Assembly (NCBI RefSeq): GCF_020509005.1
Contig: NC_063016.1
Span: 2,232,001-2,296,000 of the forward strand
DNA from: Fulvia fulva
Lineage: Eukaryota > Ascomycota > Dothideomycetes > Mycosphaerellales > Mycosphaerellaceae
Direction of reading: 5' to 3'
DNA: 64,000 nucleotides
A program made the translations under genes and the position numbers. Below are positions 32,549 through 43,572 of this stretch, one piece after another. Positions within the stretch are counted from its first letter, which is position 1, and each line of letters begins with the position of its first letter. The notes below the pieces were generated by a model. That model searched no databases, had not been told where the DNA came from, and worked only from the letters and a program-made list of their open reading frames with translations.

Positions 32549-35459
32549 ATGTCTGTGCCCGAGCAGCGTGGGCTCCTGAATGAGTCTACACCACCGATCG
32601 ATACACCACCCACTGCAGTACCATCACCAGCACAAATATTTACAGCACGGCATCGACCAGGCTACGCAAGAGTTCCCAGTGTGTCTTTCCAGGACGACGC
32701 CGTGGCGAAAGACATCACGGATACGGACGAGATCTCTTCGGTGCCCTTGAACAATGGTGCCGGCCGCAGTCATGGACTTGGTATTACGAGCGCTACACCG
32801 CCCTCCAAACTTAGCGGAATGGAGACACCACCTGGGCGTGAATCTGGCACTTTCTCACGAACCAGGGAACGAGCGACAAGCGTTGGTACACCTTTGATGT
32901 CCGCGCCGTCGACTGGAGTGCTCAGCGGCAGCACTTTCAATCAGTCTTTTGGCAGTGATACTTCCTATCAGGGCGCCAAGAACCTGGCCAGAGAGTCGCG
33001 GACATCTCTGCAGTCGGGCGCCCAGTCAATCTATGCAAAGTCCGATGCAGGCCTGCTGTCTGTGAAGTCTCGATACGAAGACTTTGAAGCCCATCACAAC
33101 TGTCAGACCACACACGGAGTGAAACGGTCACGCTTCACAAGCTGCGTGTCCATCACTATCCTCGTGCTTGCGGTCTTCAGCACCATCTTCTCTGCAATCT
33201 TCCTGATTGTCGCCCTAACAGGGCCCAGGTTTGGCAGAAAGATACGCAGCAAAGGCGGCATGCTTACACCGTCATCAGCAGCTTTCCTTACATCTTTCTT
33301 CGCGAAGCTCATCGAGTTGTCCTTCGTGACGGTGGTAGTGGCGTTCGTGGGTCAGGCTTTGGCGCGACGTGCCTACAAGAAGGAGAAGAGAGCTGGGGTG
33401 ACTCTGGCCGAGTTGAGCATGCGAAATTGGCTCATGCAGCCCGGAACGATGCTTACGCAATGGGAAAGCGTACGCTACGCTGGCCCGACCGTACTCGGTG
33501 TGGTCTCTTTCATTGCCGCTGTCATGGCAATACTCTATACATCTGCAGCTACGGCACTTGTGCAGCCACAGCTGAAGTTTCCACGTTGGGAAACTCGGCC
33601 GCTTTCTGCTCTGGTCAAGACACAATTCGCCAACCCGCTTTATATTGGACCTGCCTGCAAGTCGCCTGTGACCGCGGGAAACGACAAAGTCCGCGACACT
33701 ACTTGTCTTCAGATGCAACATGCTTCTATGGCGTTTCACAACTACTACAGCTATCTAAGTTCCTGGTCAGACATTGCAACTATATACGGGAACGGGTCTA
33801 TCATTCCGGAGTATAGACCTAAGGGATATGCGTTGCTCAACGACAACACCACGGTAATCGCTCCTTGGATCAACATGACGAATGTGACCACCGAGGCGAG
33901 CCCACTCGGAACAACATACTACATCAACAATGTCACCATGGCGGTGCCCCACACAGGACTGCTCGCTGCAGCAGAGGACGCGGAGAATGCAATCATGCAG
34001 CCAAGCGAAGTCGAAGGCGCTCAGTACAATATCAAGGGCAGCTTGCCATCTCCAATAATAAACGTCCTGTGCGTCACGATGACTGGAAATGATCTGAAAC
34101 CTTTCGTGTATGAGGATTGGTCGGCACCAAATTACACTTCAGAGTGCGACACAGTGAGATGGTCAAATTGGCCCCATTGCTACGCTTATCCTAATGATAC
34201 CGACCTGTACCTAAAACAGTCGGATACCAAGCTCGGCGAGATATTCAGATGGGGAGAGAAATATGGTACGTGAAAGCCAGCAGACTTGGCGAAAGCATGC
34301 TCTTGTTACACTATACGTTAAAGCTCAGCTACTGGGTCGCTGCCATGTATACTCAGTGCGTAGCTAACAGCTTTATGTATTATAGGACCTTCACGATATC
34401 CACCAGTATTCTCCAAAAGACCCACCAACTTCAACACGATCTTCAACGATACCACTGGTCTTGGTTGGGGTCGCACCTCACTTTACCTGCTTGCAAAGGG
34501 TGATGATGTTGACTTTATAGGGACTCCGACCACTGCCAATAACGGGAGCAACTTCGCGATGTGCCAGTTGAGTGTTGGGCTGACTTCAAATTGCACGTCA
34601 GAATACAGTGCCAGTAGTAGTGGTGGTCGGTTGGAGGCTGTCTGCGAGACAGACGACCCCCTGCGGTACAATAGGAACGTTAGGAACCCACAAGACGGCA
34701 TGTCGACGCTCAACCAAGACTGGCCAAACATCGGTTCAGAGTGGGCAAGAAGTATGTACAACTGTGGGTAACGCCCACAGCAGATCCACTGACCCTCTCA
34801 TAGGCTTATCTCTGAGCGCTGGAACGAACGACGCGAATGCGAGTAACGCCAGACTGCTCAGCCAATTCATCGTCACTTCAACGAACTTATCAGCACAAAC
34901 ACCTTCCACTGCTGAGGCCATCGCCGTGCTGGCAGGTAGCACTCTTCTCCAGTCCATCACCGATGCACCTCTTGCCTTCAATAGCTCGACCTTGTGGAAT
35001 TATACTCTGGCGACAATCCAGGGCGACCGCCAATGGTTCAACGCTATGCTACGTGTCCAGCAATACGCATCAGGAGGCGCCATGGCATACCAGAAAGGCT
35101 TCTACATCGTCCTGGTTGCGGTCGTTGTCATCAATGTCGCAGTGCTCCTTTACTTCATCGCGCATCGAGACTGGTATACGGACTTCAGTCAGCCGGAAGT
35201 GCTTTTTGCGTTGGCAGTCAACAGCCCGCCGAGTGAGAAGTTGGCGGGCAGTTGCGGGTGTGGGCCCGAGGGCAAGCAATATCGTGTCAGTTGGAAGCTG
35301 GAAGAGGCGGGTGGACACTACTACATGGAGAGTCAAGATGATACGGGTGATCATGTTGATGTGAGCAGTCCGAGATTGAGCAGGGGGAAATTCACGCAGT
35401 CATTTGAGATGTTGGCGTCGCCGACGTTGAGGAGTAGATTCAGTATGGGAAGGTCCTGA
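32549..35459 (+). CDS. Fungal multi-pass membrane protein of unknown function (three exons)
   Basis: Exons 32549-34265, 34386-34751 and 34804-35459 join in frame to 912 aa. Intron 1 is 120 nt (GTACGT...TATTATAG) and intron 2 is 52 nt (GTATGT, branch CACTGAC, CATAG). The start ATG (MSVPEQRGLL) is the first in a frame open further upstream. The N-terminal 190 residues are Ser/Thr/Pro-rich and cytosolic in appearance. Three membrane segments follow (about 196-224, 246-270, 311-335), then a large region with many Asn-X-Ser/Thr sites (about 340-780), probably outside the membrane, a last membrane segment (about 793-817, GFYIVLVAVVVINVAVLLYF) and a cytosolic tail. The layout matches a common ascomycete hypothetical family, but I cannot name a function. 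Confidence 0.85.
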
Positions 35460-35701
35460 TTGGGACTGTCATAATGTATAGAATGTACGACATCATCTTT
35501 TGTAATGACCGAAGCATGGCGGGACGCACACCATCGACGAGATTTCATGGTTCTGCTGTCCGTGAGTGAATGTTGTTCTGACAAAGCGGCAATTGACGGC
35601 TTTCACTGATCCTCCTCAGGACACCTCGGCTGGTCTCTACGTCTCTACCACGTCCCACATCCACTTCCTCCTATTACTCGTCACTGCACTCACAAGCAAA
35701 C

Positions 35702-36582
35702 ATGGACGAACGAACACTCCCGCCACCCTTCGTCAATGTCAAAGGCATCGCCAACTTCCGCGACATTGGCGATGGTAGCCTCGTGCGCCACGGTCTCGTC
35801 TTCAGGTCGGCCGACCCTGGCAAAGCCACCGAGAACGGCCTCACAAAGATGAACCAGGAACTAGGTAGGTGAAAGGTGAGTCCGGTATGCACCAGCCCTC
35901 TCCTCCACCACCACATACCTCTCCTAACCCTGTCCCAGGCATCAAAGCCATCTTCGACCTCCGCTCCACACCCGAAATCCAACGCGATGGCCCCGAATGG
36001 GCAGGCGTCGCAGTGGCAGCCCAAGACCCCTTCGCTGCTCACGGCATGAAGCGCAATTGGACTCCAGTCTTCGCTGCGAAAGACTATGGGCCTGAACAGG
36101 TTGGACTGCGGTATCAGCATTACACGCGTACGGGCTCTGAGGGTTTCGTCAAGGCATACTATGACATTCTGCTCGCGGCGCCAGAGGCATACACCAGCAT
36201 CTTCAAGCACCTGGCTCAAGCCAATCCTACTCCTTGTCTAGTGCACTGCACAGCTGGAAAGGATCGGACGGGAGTGCTGGTCGCGTTGCTGTTTATGCTA
36301 GTGGGAAAGGGAGAGGAAGAGATTGCGGAGGAGTATAGTCTTACGGATGTAGGGCTGGAGCCTTTCAAGCCGGTGTTTGTGGAGAGGTTGCTGAACAATC
36401 CGGCGTTGGGAGGGAACAGAGACGGGGTGATGAATATGGTTGCGAGTAAGAAGGAGAATATGCTAGCGACTGTGGAGATGATTGAGAAAGAGTTTGGAGG
36501 GAGTGAGAGTTATATGAAGAAGCACTGTGGACTGGGGGATGAGGAGATTGAGGCTTTGAGGAGGAATCTTGGTGGGAAGTGA
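35702..36582 (+). CDS. Protein-tyrosine phosphatase, Y_phosphatase3 (Siw14/LipA-like) family
   Basis: Exons 35702-35864 and 35939-36582 give 268 aa. The 74-nt intron has GTAGGT, a CCTAAC branch and CCCAG. The N-terminus VNVKGIANFRDIGDG...LVFRSADP is the opening signature of this family. IFDLRSTPEI follows the intron, and the P-loop HCTAGKDRTG carries the catalytic Cys, the Asp and the Arg. The cysteine attacks phosphotyrosine or a lipid or inositol phosphate, and substrate choice cannot be read from sequence. The gene starts 242 bp after the membrane-protein stop codon on the same strand, and no functional link is visible. Confidence 0.92.
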
Positions 36583-37268
36583 TGACTTGAGTCAAGATAG
36601 GCTGCAGATGCTGAGGTACTCGAGATGCTCCAGCAGTACATATCCTGCTTCTATAGACGGTGGCTCTTGTTGTTTCTGTGATCGCTCCTGCCTCTTCATG
36701 TGCTTCGTAACTTCCTCGATATTTCTCGCCTTAAGTGTCTTCCCCGCCCTCTATGTTTGTTGCGATACGCAGAGTGTGCATGTCAGTTTCGGAGTCTGAA
36801 GTCATTACACATGATATCCTGTTGGTTGAACTCACATACGCTTCCATATCTACTGGAACCTCAGAGTGTTCCCTTCATTGTGTCTGGACTCACCAATTAC
36901 TTGGCTCCACTAGCCAGCTGAGTCGGGCTGGCTCTATGCTGCGAGTAGTGCAAGGAACATGCGATGATATCGATGAGACGAAGCTAGACTGAGACTGACT
37001 TCGTTTACTAGAGACACGTACCGCATATGTTTATGCATGCCCAATGAAGCATTGGCTACGCTGGAGCCTCTCCTCAGTCAACCCCTCAGACATGTCCTAC
37101 CTACGCTTATGGCCCAAGCAGGTCTGCTTGACCGTTCTCAAAGAGGACAGTCGTGAGTCTTGCTGCTGCCGTGCAAGCGCTTGACATCAACAGACTTTTT
37201 CTTCTCAAGAGGTCGAGGTAGTGATCGCCGACTGATACGGTTACCGCAGGGGCGCAGAGCATTTCGAC
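36583..37268. other. Intergenic region between convergent genes; nothing recognised
   Basis: About 690 bp of normal composition, with only short frames of under 90 codons and no motifs. It probably contains the two 3' UTRs. Confidence 0.5.
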
Positions 37269-37913
37269 CTACAAATCAGTGTTTGTTCCGCCGCATCTTC
37301 CTGCCCCAGCAAACCGTCTCTCCTGAACGTACACATCTCGCTGTCCATAGATGTCCAGAAGTCGATGCTCTTCCGGGGTGCACAACTTCGCGCGACTGTA
37401 TCTAGCATTGCTCTCGATTCCCTGTGCTCTTGCTCGCTGTTGCGCTTGCCAACGCAAGTCCCGGTATGCATTCTTGTCCTCATCAATATGCTCCAGCTTC
37501 GATTCTTGAAGTGCTTTGTACATGTCTGCATACTTGGCGCGTTTGGCTGTCTTTCGATATTTCATCCCCGCGAACTGCGCATCCCATGCCATGAAAACGT
37601 CGTGATTGGGCATCATCGCTTCCGTGGCCTTGAATATCTCGTCATTGTCCTCGATAGCCATGATCTTTGCCACTCGATCTGCTTTGTCTTCTATAGCCCC
37701 GGCAATAGGCAAATCTCCAGCTGCTTGTGCCTCAGGGGCGGCCGCGGTAGATGGTGCGACTGTTGCTTCGTTGCTGGGTTGCTCTTCCTCGACAGTCGGT
37801 GGCTTGTATCCAGATGGTAGGGGAGAACTGGCGTTGGTCGATGCTGCTGCGGGCGATACGGCTTCTTCGTTCTTGCGAGACACATCGAGGAGCTGCTGTG
37901 AAGAGTCCGCCAT
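37269..37913 (-). CDS. Hypothetical protein, 214 aa
   Basis: Uninterrupted frame from ATG 37913 (MADSSQQLLDVSRKNEEA) to the stop at 37269-37271. An in-frame ATG 15 codons earlier (37958) is possible. The first 80 residues are Ser/Ala/Pro/Glu-rich and probably disordered. The rest is charged and probably helical (DRVAKIMAIEDNDEIFKATE; KYRKTAKRAKYADMYKALQE), followed by a conserved-looking stretch RLLDIYGQRDVYVQERR. There is no signal peptide, membrane segment or enzyme motif. I do not recognise the family. It runs opposite to the phosphatase gene. Confidence 0.65.
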   Translation of the reverse strand: MADSSQQLLDVSRKNEEAVSPAAASTNASSPLPSGYKPPTVEEEQPSNEATVAPSTAAAPEAQAAGDLPIAGAIEDKADRVAKIMAIEDNDEIFKATEAMMPNHDVFMAWDAQFAGMKYRKTAKRAKYADMYKALQESKLEHIDEDKNAYRDLRWQAQQRARAQGIESNARYSRAKLCTPEEHRLLDIYGQRDVYVQERRFAGAGRCGGTNTDL

Positions 37914-39861
37914 GATGAAGTCTCGGACACAATTTCGTGTTGAGAGTCTAGGAATCATCAGTCACTGCTAAAAAGGTGCAGGTCGCCAGTAGAATACCTT
38001 TCAGTGTAGCTGGGCGTTCACCAATGTGATGTGGTGGTTCTGCGCCGGTGTTCAGTGATCTTCGGTGTGATCTATGTGAGACATCCTGAAGAAGGCGCAT
38101 CACTGAAATAAGCGAGAGTCACTGATAGCGGCTCTTGGCACGCACAGATCATCCTTGACTCTGGTCTTTGCATGTGAGTCTCACTGCTGCTTTCACTACG
38201 CTGAACCTCTTCAAAGATCGCCACCGTATTCATCTGAGAGTCATCCCATCTACCCGCTGACATCCCATCAGAATGGCCATGATTCGCATGGTACTCCGAC
38301 GCCCCAACGTGTGTACAATAGCATGGAGCATTGCGAAGATGATAGCTGTTGTAAGAAGCAACTTTACATCAGCCGTGGATGATTGCCCCTTGTATCTGTG
38401 CTGATTGATTGACGCAGCTCACAGAGCGCATCCAATGTGCAAGCAGTGTGGTCTGCGAGACGGCCTTCGATGTCAGATGATCAAGGTCAGCATTGGCGAT
38501 TGCAGCAAAGGCAGGCTCTACCACGAGCTCTGTTCTACTGGTCTGAAGGATGAAGCAACTTTCGAGCGGCCGGAGCAGACGGCCCGCCATGTCCAGGGTA
38601 GCGAAGGTATAGCAGGAGTGCAACGCTTCGAAATCCTGCCCCACTGCACTGGATCATCACAGTGACTAGCAATGAGGTGTGTCGAATGTACCACAGGCAA
38701 TACAACAAGATTTCAATGTCCTCGACAGCGAGCCTCACAGCTCGTGCATCTCGCCCAGCCCTGCCACGGACCTTGTGGCCGTCAAGGTAAGAGCATCTGT
38801 TTTGAGTGAGTCTGTCATCTGGGGCCAGAGTCGGTTTTTGCTGCAAGACGTAGAAATTCGGTGTGACTGTAAGGCCTCCCATACCTCTCGCTTCTTCTTG
38901 TATTGGCCAACTCGTACAATGGTGTCCATTGGAGGCCAGCGGACGTGCGCTGAAGGGCATGTATTTGGTCTTGAAGTTGATTTGTAAAAGCTGTGGCTCG
39001 TTCACGAGCGCATTTTCTGGTCGGAGCTGCGGATCAAGAACCCGTCAAGTTGAGCCTACACTGGGTAAAATCTCACTGAAGCTGGGGTTTGGTGTAGCTC
39101 CTCCGTGGTCCACTCTCAGTAGCCGCTAGATCTTGTGTTCGTGGCACGTTGTGCGTGACCATGTGGGGATACAAGGCTCCACACACCTGCTGCCGGAAGC
39201 AGGAAGCGTGTCTGTGTTGATGGCAGCTGGTGAAGTACTGCAGTACATTGCCAAGCCAAAATGAATCCTACGCTAGCTCGGATCAGGTAGCGCTAAGGCC
39301 TACTTCTGCATTCGGCTAGTTTTAACCATGTGGCTGCACAGTGAATGATCCTTCCGACTAGTGGGTTAGGAGTGTTCAGGTGCTTGATTTCGACATTGCT
39401 CCAGGACCTGCATCATGTGAAGCGGGATCCTCTGTCTGTCAATGCCTGCTGCACAAGCTGCAGGAGGCCTCGTCGGTCCCCTAACTGGACTTGCCGATCG
39501 ACAATTTATGCTTGAATTTGAGGACGCCCACGAAGCCGCCACGCGACGTGCGCGGGCAAGACCTTGACCAATTGGTGGCCTGGGTTCGACGTACGATGGG
39601 GTAAAGATGCTGCACAACTCCGAAGGAATAGCCCTATTCTCGGTTTAAGCATCTTCTTGCACAGAGCTGAGGCGCGGGTGGCAGAGGGTTGGACTCATGC
39701 CGTCGACAAGCAACAGACATACGCTTGTGTTGTGCATATATGTGCCGTCTCCATGGCACGACTCAAGGGCTCTCGGAGACCTGATCAAGCGTTCGTCGTC
39801 AATGCTCAATGAACACTGCAGTGGCTCCTACCAACGCCGCACTCGATCTTCAATACTCGCC
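37914..39861. other. Region without a convincing gene
   Basis: About 1.9 kb of normal composition. A plus frame at 38405-38665 encodes a short Cys-containing peptide (MCKQCGLRDGLRCQ, DCSKGRLYHELC) that could be an exon of a small secreted protein. It has no clear signal peptide or splice partner. Other short frames look random. The end of the stretch should hold the zinc-finger gene promoter. Confidence 0.4.
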
Positions 39862-40561
39862 ATGTCAATAGAGCAGGCCCAAAAAGCATCTCCAAAGCCA
39901 CCATCCCCGAAGTGGTACGAAGAGGACGTTGCAGGGTTCGGCGTTATCTTCAATCCGACAATACCCGGCTTGAACGATCGTACCGACAGTCCATCCACAC
40001 CACGAAACGCAGTACCAGATGAAGTGCAATACCTGGGCGCATGGCTTAACATGTTCGACTCCGAACATAACTCATTATGTGTCCAGTCAGAGCTTCCGGG
40101 CTGGCTCTCTTTCGCGAACGAAGTGATGCTAGAGGACTGTACGCAGCGGGCTCATGAATTGCAATGGCAAAGTGCGTCCCTCAACTCCACCTTCGCCGGC
40201 ACGCCTCAGAGCACCGAGCACGACCAATACCAGTACGAAGAACGGATGTCGACAACATGTGGCCTGATCCTGCCAGAAGCCTGCGACAGCGGATCCTGGA
40301 TCAGCAGTGATCAATCACCTCAGTCAGCAGACAGCTCTGCGAGAGACTCAGACCTGGCCCAGCTCGGTTGGCAGAACGGCGATTTGGCCTGGTCGTGCGG
40401 ATATCCAGGTTGCCGGTCGGAGCAAGAAAGACCGGGAAAGGCACGAGGCAAAGCATAATCCTAGTGTAGCGTGTGAGTCGCGTGGGTGCAGTCGTGTATT
40501 CAGCCGGCAGGACAATGTGAGGGTTCACATGCGGCGGATGCACTTGCGGGAGAGTCCTTGA
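39862..40561 (+). pseudogene. C2H2 zinc-finger protein with a frameshift in the finger region
   Basis: The likely start is ATG 39862 (MSIEQAQKASPKPPSPKW); an in-frame ATG at 39697 is less likely. The first frame runs to TAA at 40456-40458 and ends in DLAWSCGYPGC, the first half of a zinc finger. The second half and a further finger are in another frame: RSKKDRERHEAKH, then CESRGCSRVFSRQDNVRVHMRRMH, ending at 40561. The break lies near 40413-40425. No GT-AG intron fits such a short gap, so a small indel or sequencing error is likely. If joined, this would be a protein of about 230 aa with C-terminal DNA-binding fingers, plausibly a transcription regulator. Confidence 0.65.
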
Positions 40562-41419
40562 GATGGTTGATCTGATGGTGTCGATGGTCATGGTCGTGTG
40601 GGATATGTGTATGTAGAAGCAGAGATGGTGCCTCGGCGGAAAAGGGTGATCTGTGCTATATTCAGGTGAGGGAAGTGCCAAGCCGTCTTCTCATTGGTCG
40701 TTAATCAATCCGAATAGAGCCTGAGGCTTCAACGACCTCACGCTTCATCTCAAGCTTGCAGTATTGTAGATGCGATAGCACCGCGCAACTTCGCGCCGTA
40801 ACGACGTGCGAGCTTGCGAGCACTCGAGTGAGGTTGGCGAAGTATGTGCAGCCTGCTGCAGGCAGCCCGGCTGGCAAGCCAGAAGCCCGACTAGCAAGTC
40901 AGTATTCCATCAACAGACGGGCAATAACCATCTCACAGGCTACGACACCATCGATAAGCGCGACGTGTACGACTCAAAGCGGTATGAGGGGTTCGAGCTG
41001 GCATAAAAGAGGTGATGTTGCTCAAAAGAGGTGGTGTTACGTGTTGCGTAAAACAGGTGGTGTTGCGTGGATAATGTCAGCGGCAAGTTGTGAAAGCATT
41101 CACCTCACAGTGGGCCTTGAATGCGGGCAGTGAGTCATGAATAATGACGTGTAGCGCGTTCTTTTCGTGTTTACCGGGAACAAAGAACGCGTCTCCTACC
41201 GTAGGTACCCGTCCACCGCAAATTTTGTAGTCAAACCTCATTTCTTTAGGCAACCTGTTCCTTCTTCCTACATCACCTTCGCACTGCAACTCGCGACCCG
41301 TCTCGTCTCGTCTTACAGCACATCTTATCTCTTAGAACAGCGCGCACATCATAGCGAACTAGATAGATCAGACGGACTAGCCTCCTGTCCCTTAGGGCAT
41401 GACTATTCCCCCGGTACGT
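40562..41419. other. Right border of the gene island; no gene recognised
   Basis: Normal composition grades into TpA-rich sequence after about 41,290. Three direct copies of a segment like AAAAGAGGTGGTGTTGCG occur at about 41004-41070. No coding motif seen. Confidence 0.45.
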
Positions 41420-43205
41420 ATAAGTGTGGTAGACAGTATAAGTAGACACGTAGCAACGAGTACTTTATTGACTACCGGAGTAAGAAGAACTACAAGTAGG
41501 CTAACAAGTGCTAGCTATGTCGTAGCAAGCCTATTCCTAATACGAAGCCGAATACCGCTCGACTAAATAATATACGGCCTACTACTTAAGGTCCCGCTAG
41601 TTAGTAATCAACACATAACTATCGTACCCGGACAGCTAGTAGTGCTCTCGAAACGAAGCCTTCTACTCTTCTAGCCCTCGCTCCGAAGGGCCCTATCTAC
41701 TTATACTACTACTACTAGTATCCTCGATACCGTAACTTTCGTATAAAGGATATTAAGGCTTAAGAAGATCTCTATATATTCTATAAGGACGGCATTATGG
41801 ACCTAACTCGGGCAATAGAGCATAAGTAGTATATCGTAGGAAGTTATTAAGCCGTACGTACGAGTTTCGACTATAATAGGGTCGAGAATACTACTACTTA
41901 TCTTAGCTACCAAACTATTACTAGCCTAACCGGTAGAGGTATTAGTAGCAATGAATTGGATGACGAGGAAGACACTAGCGGCCGCGCTATATAACTATAA
42001 CGTCGTAGTTAGCGTTTCGATCCTACCTCTATAGGTTAACTCGTAGGTCTTATAGAGTATACTAAGCCTACCTTAATAGACGACCTTAATAGTATAGTAC
42101 TAGGTAATATAGACTACGGTTACTAACAAGCTATACACGAACGCCTTTACTTAGAAGAAGAAAAGATGAAGCTATATATTACGGTTTGATTCGTAGAGAA
42201 CCTTTAACTACTCGTTAGGCAATAAGAGTAAAGAAACCTATAGGACGAGATCGCTCTCTAAGCTCTAGGGTGATCTCCGAGGGAGTAGAGAGAGTAGGAC
42301 AGATCAACTGATCGGACTAGTTAAGTTACGCTAAGATATAGCACTATATAGACGACGCTCTTTTATAAGTAGATAGGAGCCTCGTGCTTAACTCATTTCA
42401 AGTATATACTATATACTATTTAGGACTACTACCTTTATAACTAATTAAGACATCCCTATAAAGATCTAAGCCCGAGTTATAATAACGTATAGCGGTTCCT
42501 AACACTATATATACGCTATTATAAGTACTACTTTCATTTTAATATTAATAGCTACGGAGTATATAGCCGGTATATCTCTATAGATAGAGCTAAGGCACTA
42601 GACTTACTATATCTTATAGCCTCGGACAATAATATAGACCCTAGACCTAGACCTACTATAGACGGTCTTCCGGAGCTTACGCTTATTAAGAAGAAGCTTA
42701 TCGTAAGACTATATATATTTATTAATGTATATTAAGTACGCGGCGTCTAGTACAAGTTTAAGGGTTATATCTATTACTTCCCTCGGGACTAAGGCTCTCT
42801 CTTTAAGGAGCTACTACTACTACTAGAAGATCTTCGAATAGTTATAATTAGACTAAGTCACGCTACTAACAATTATACTTAGCGTCAATTCGAGAATAAA
42901 TTTAAGGTCCGTCGGGCTATTGTCCGTTAGTAGCTTGTCTTCTTAAAAGAGAATTATCTAGGCTATCGTAACATTATAATTAGCTAGTATAACCTCGATC
43001 GTCTTCCTAATAGTAAGGACGGCGAGGATGTCTCTAATCGTATTGCTATACTACAGTATAAGCTTAGTAATGTTATAGCCGTACCCGCCGGTTAGGTTAT
43101 ATTAGGACTAGAAAGCGTAATAGTACTAGACTTCACTATAGATACTATAGACTTCGAGTAGCTTTAAGCCCGCGTTTAAGGAGGTATAGCTACTAATATA
43201 GATAG
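41420..43205 (+). mobile_element. RIP-mutated Helitron-type element, left part (replicase N-terminal region)
   Basis: With TAG/TAA read as Gln or Trp, the plus frame gives a long protein. A Cys-pair segment lies near 41430-41530. A block near 42760-43020 resembles the region N-terminal to fungal Helitron replicases: FKGYIYYFPRD*GSLFKELL, then LEDLRIVIIR, then FKVRRAIVR*QLVFLKENY. The frame runs into the Copia target duplication and continues at 58625 without loss (GIATNID joined to SVNPRIGPIYFITYP). No helicase part is present in the window. The left end was not fixed, and the assignment rests on motif recognition. Confidence 0.6.
43201..43205. repeat. Target-site duplication GATAG, left copy (Copia)
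   Basis: GATAG abuts the left Copia LTR and recurs right after the other LTR at 58625-58629. Confidence 0.88.
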
Positions 43206-43572
43206 TGTTAAACAGGTATAGTATATATATACACGGAAGTTAGGACACGTAATAGGGAAGGAGGAAGGACTAATATAGTATACGAAGGTATATAGTAGAA
43301 CAGTGTTTAGTACTAAAGGTCTCTCTACTATCGGTATAGAGACTGCGTCTCTTATACCTATATAGAGGGATATTGCTCTAGTCCTAGTTCTGTTTTACTA
43401 CGCCTTATCGGTTTTACCTATATCTTATCCTACGACGGTAGTTCCTCTAAGTCGCTCCTACTATTTATACGGTATTATAATAGTATTACCGTACTATTGT
43501 CTCGACTAGCTTAGTATACACTAAGTTAGTCTTAGTACCGTACGATATACCTACTGACCTATATTTATAACA
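43206..43572 (-). repeat. Copia LTR, left copy (3' LTR), 367 bp
   Basis: Starts TGTTAAACAGG and ends TATAACA. It equals the right LTR once LINE B and one target copy are removed (90 + 277 = 367 bp). Differences are transitions. Confidence 0.92.
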
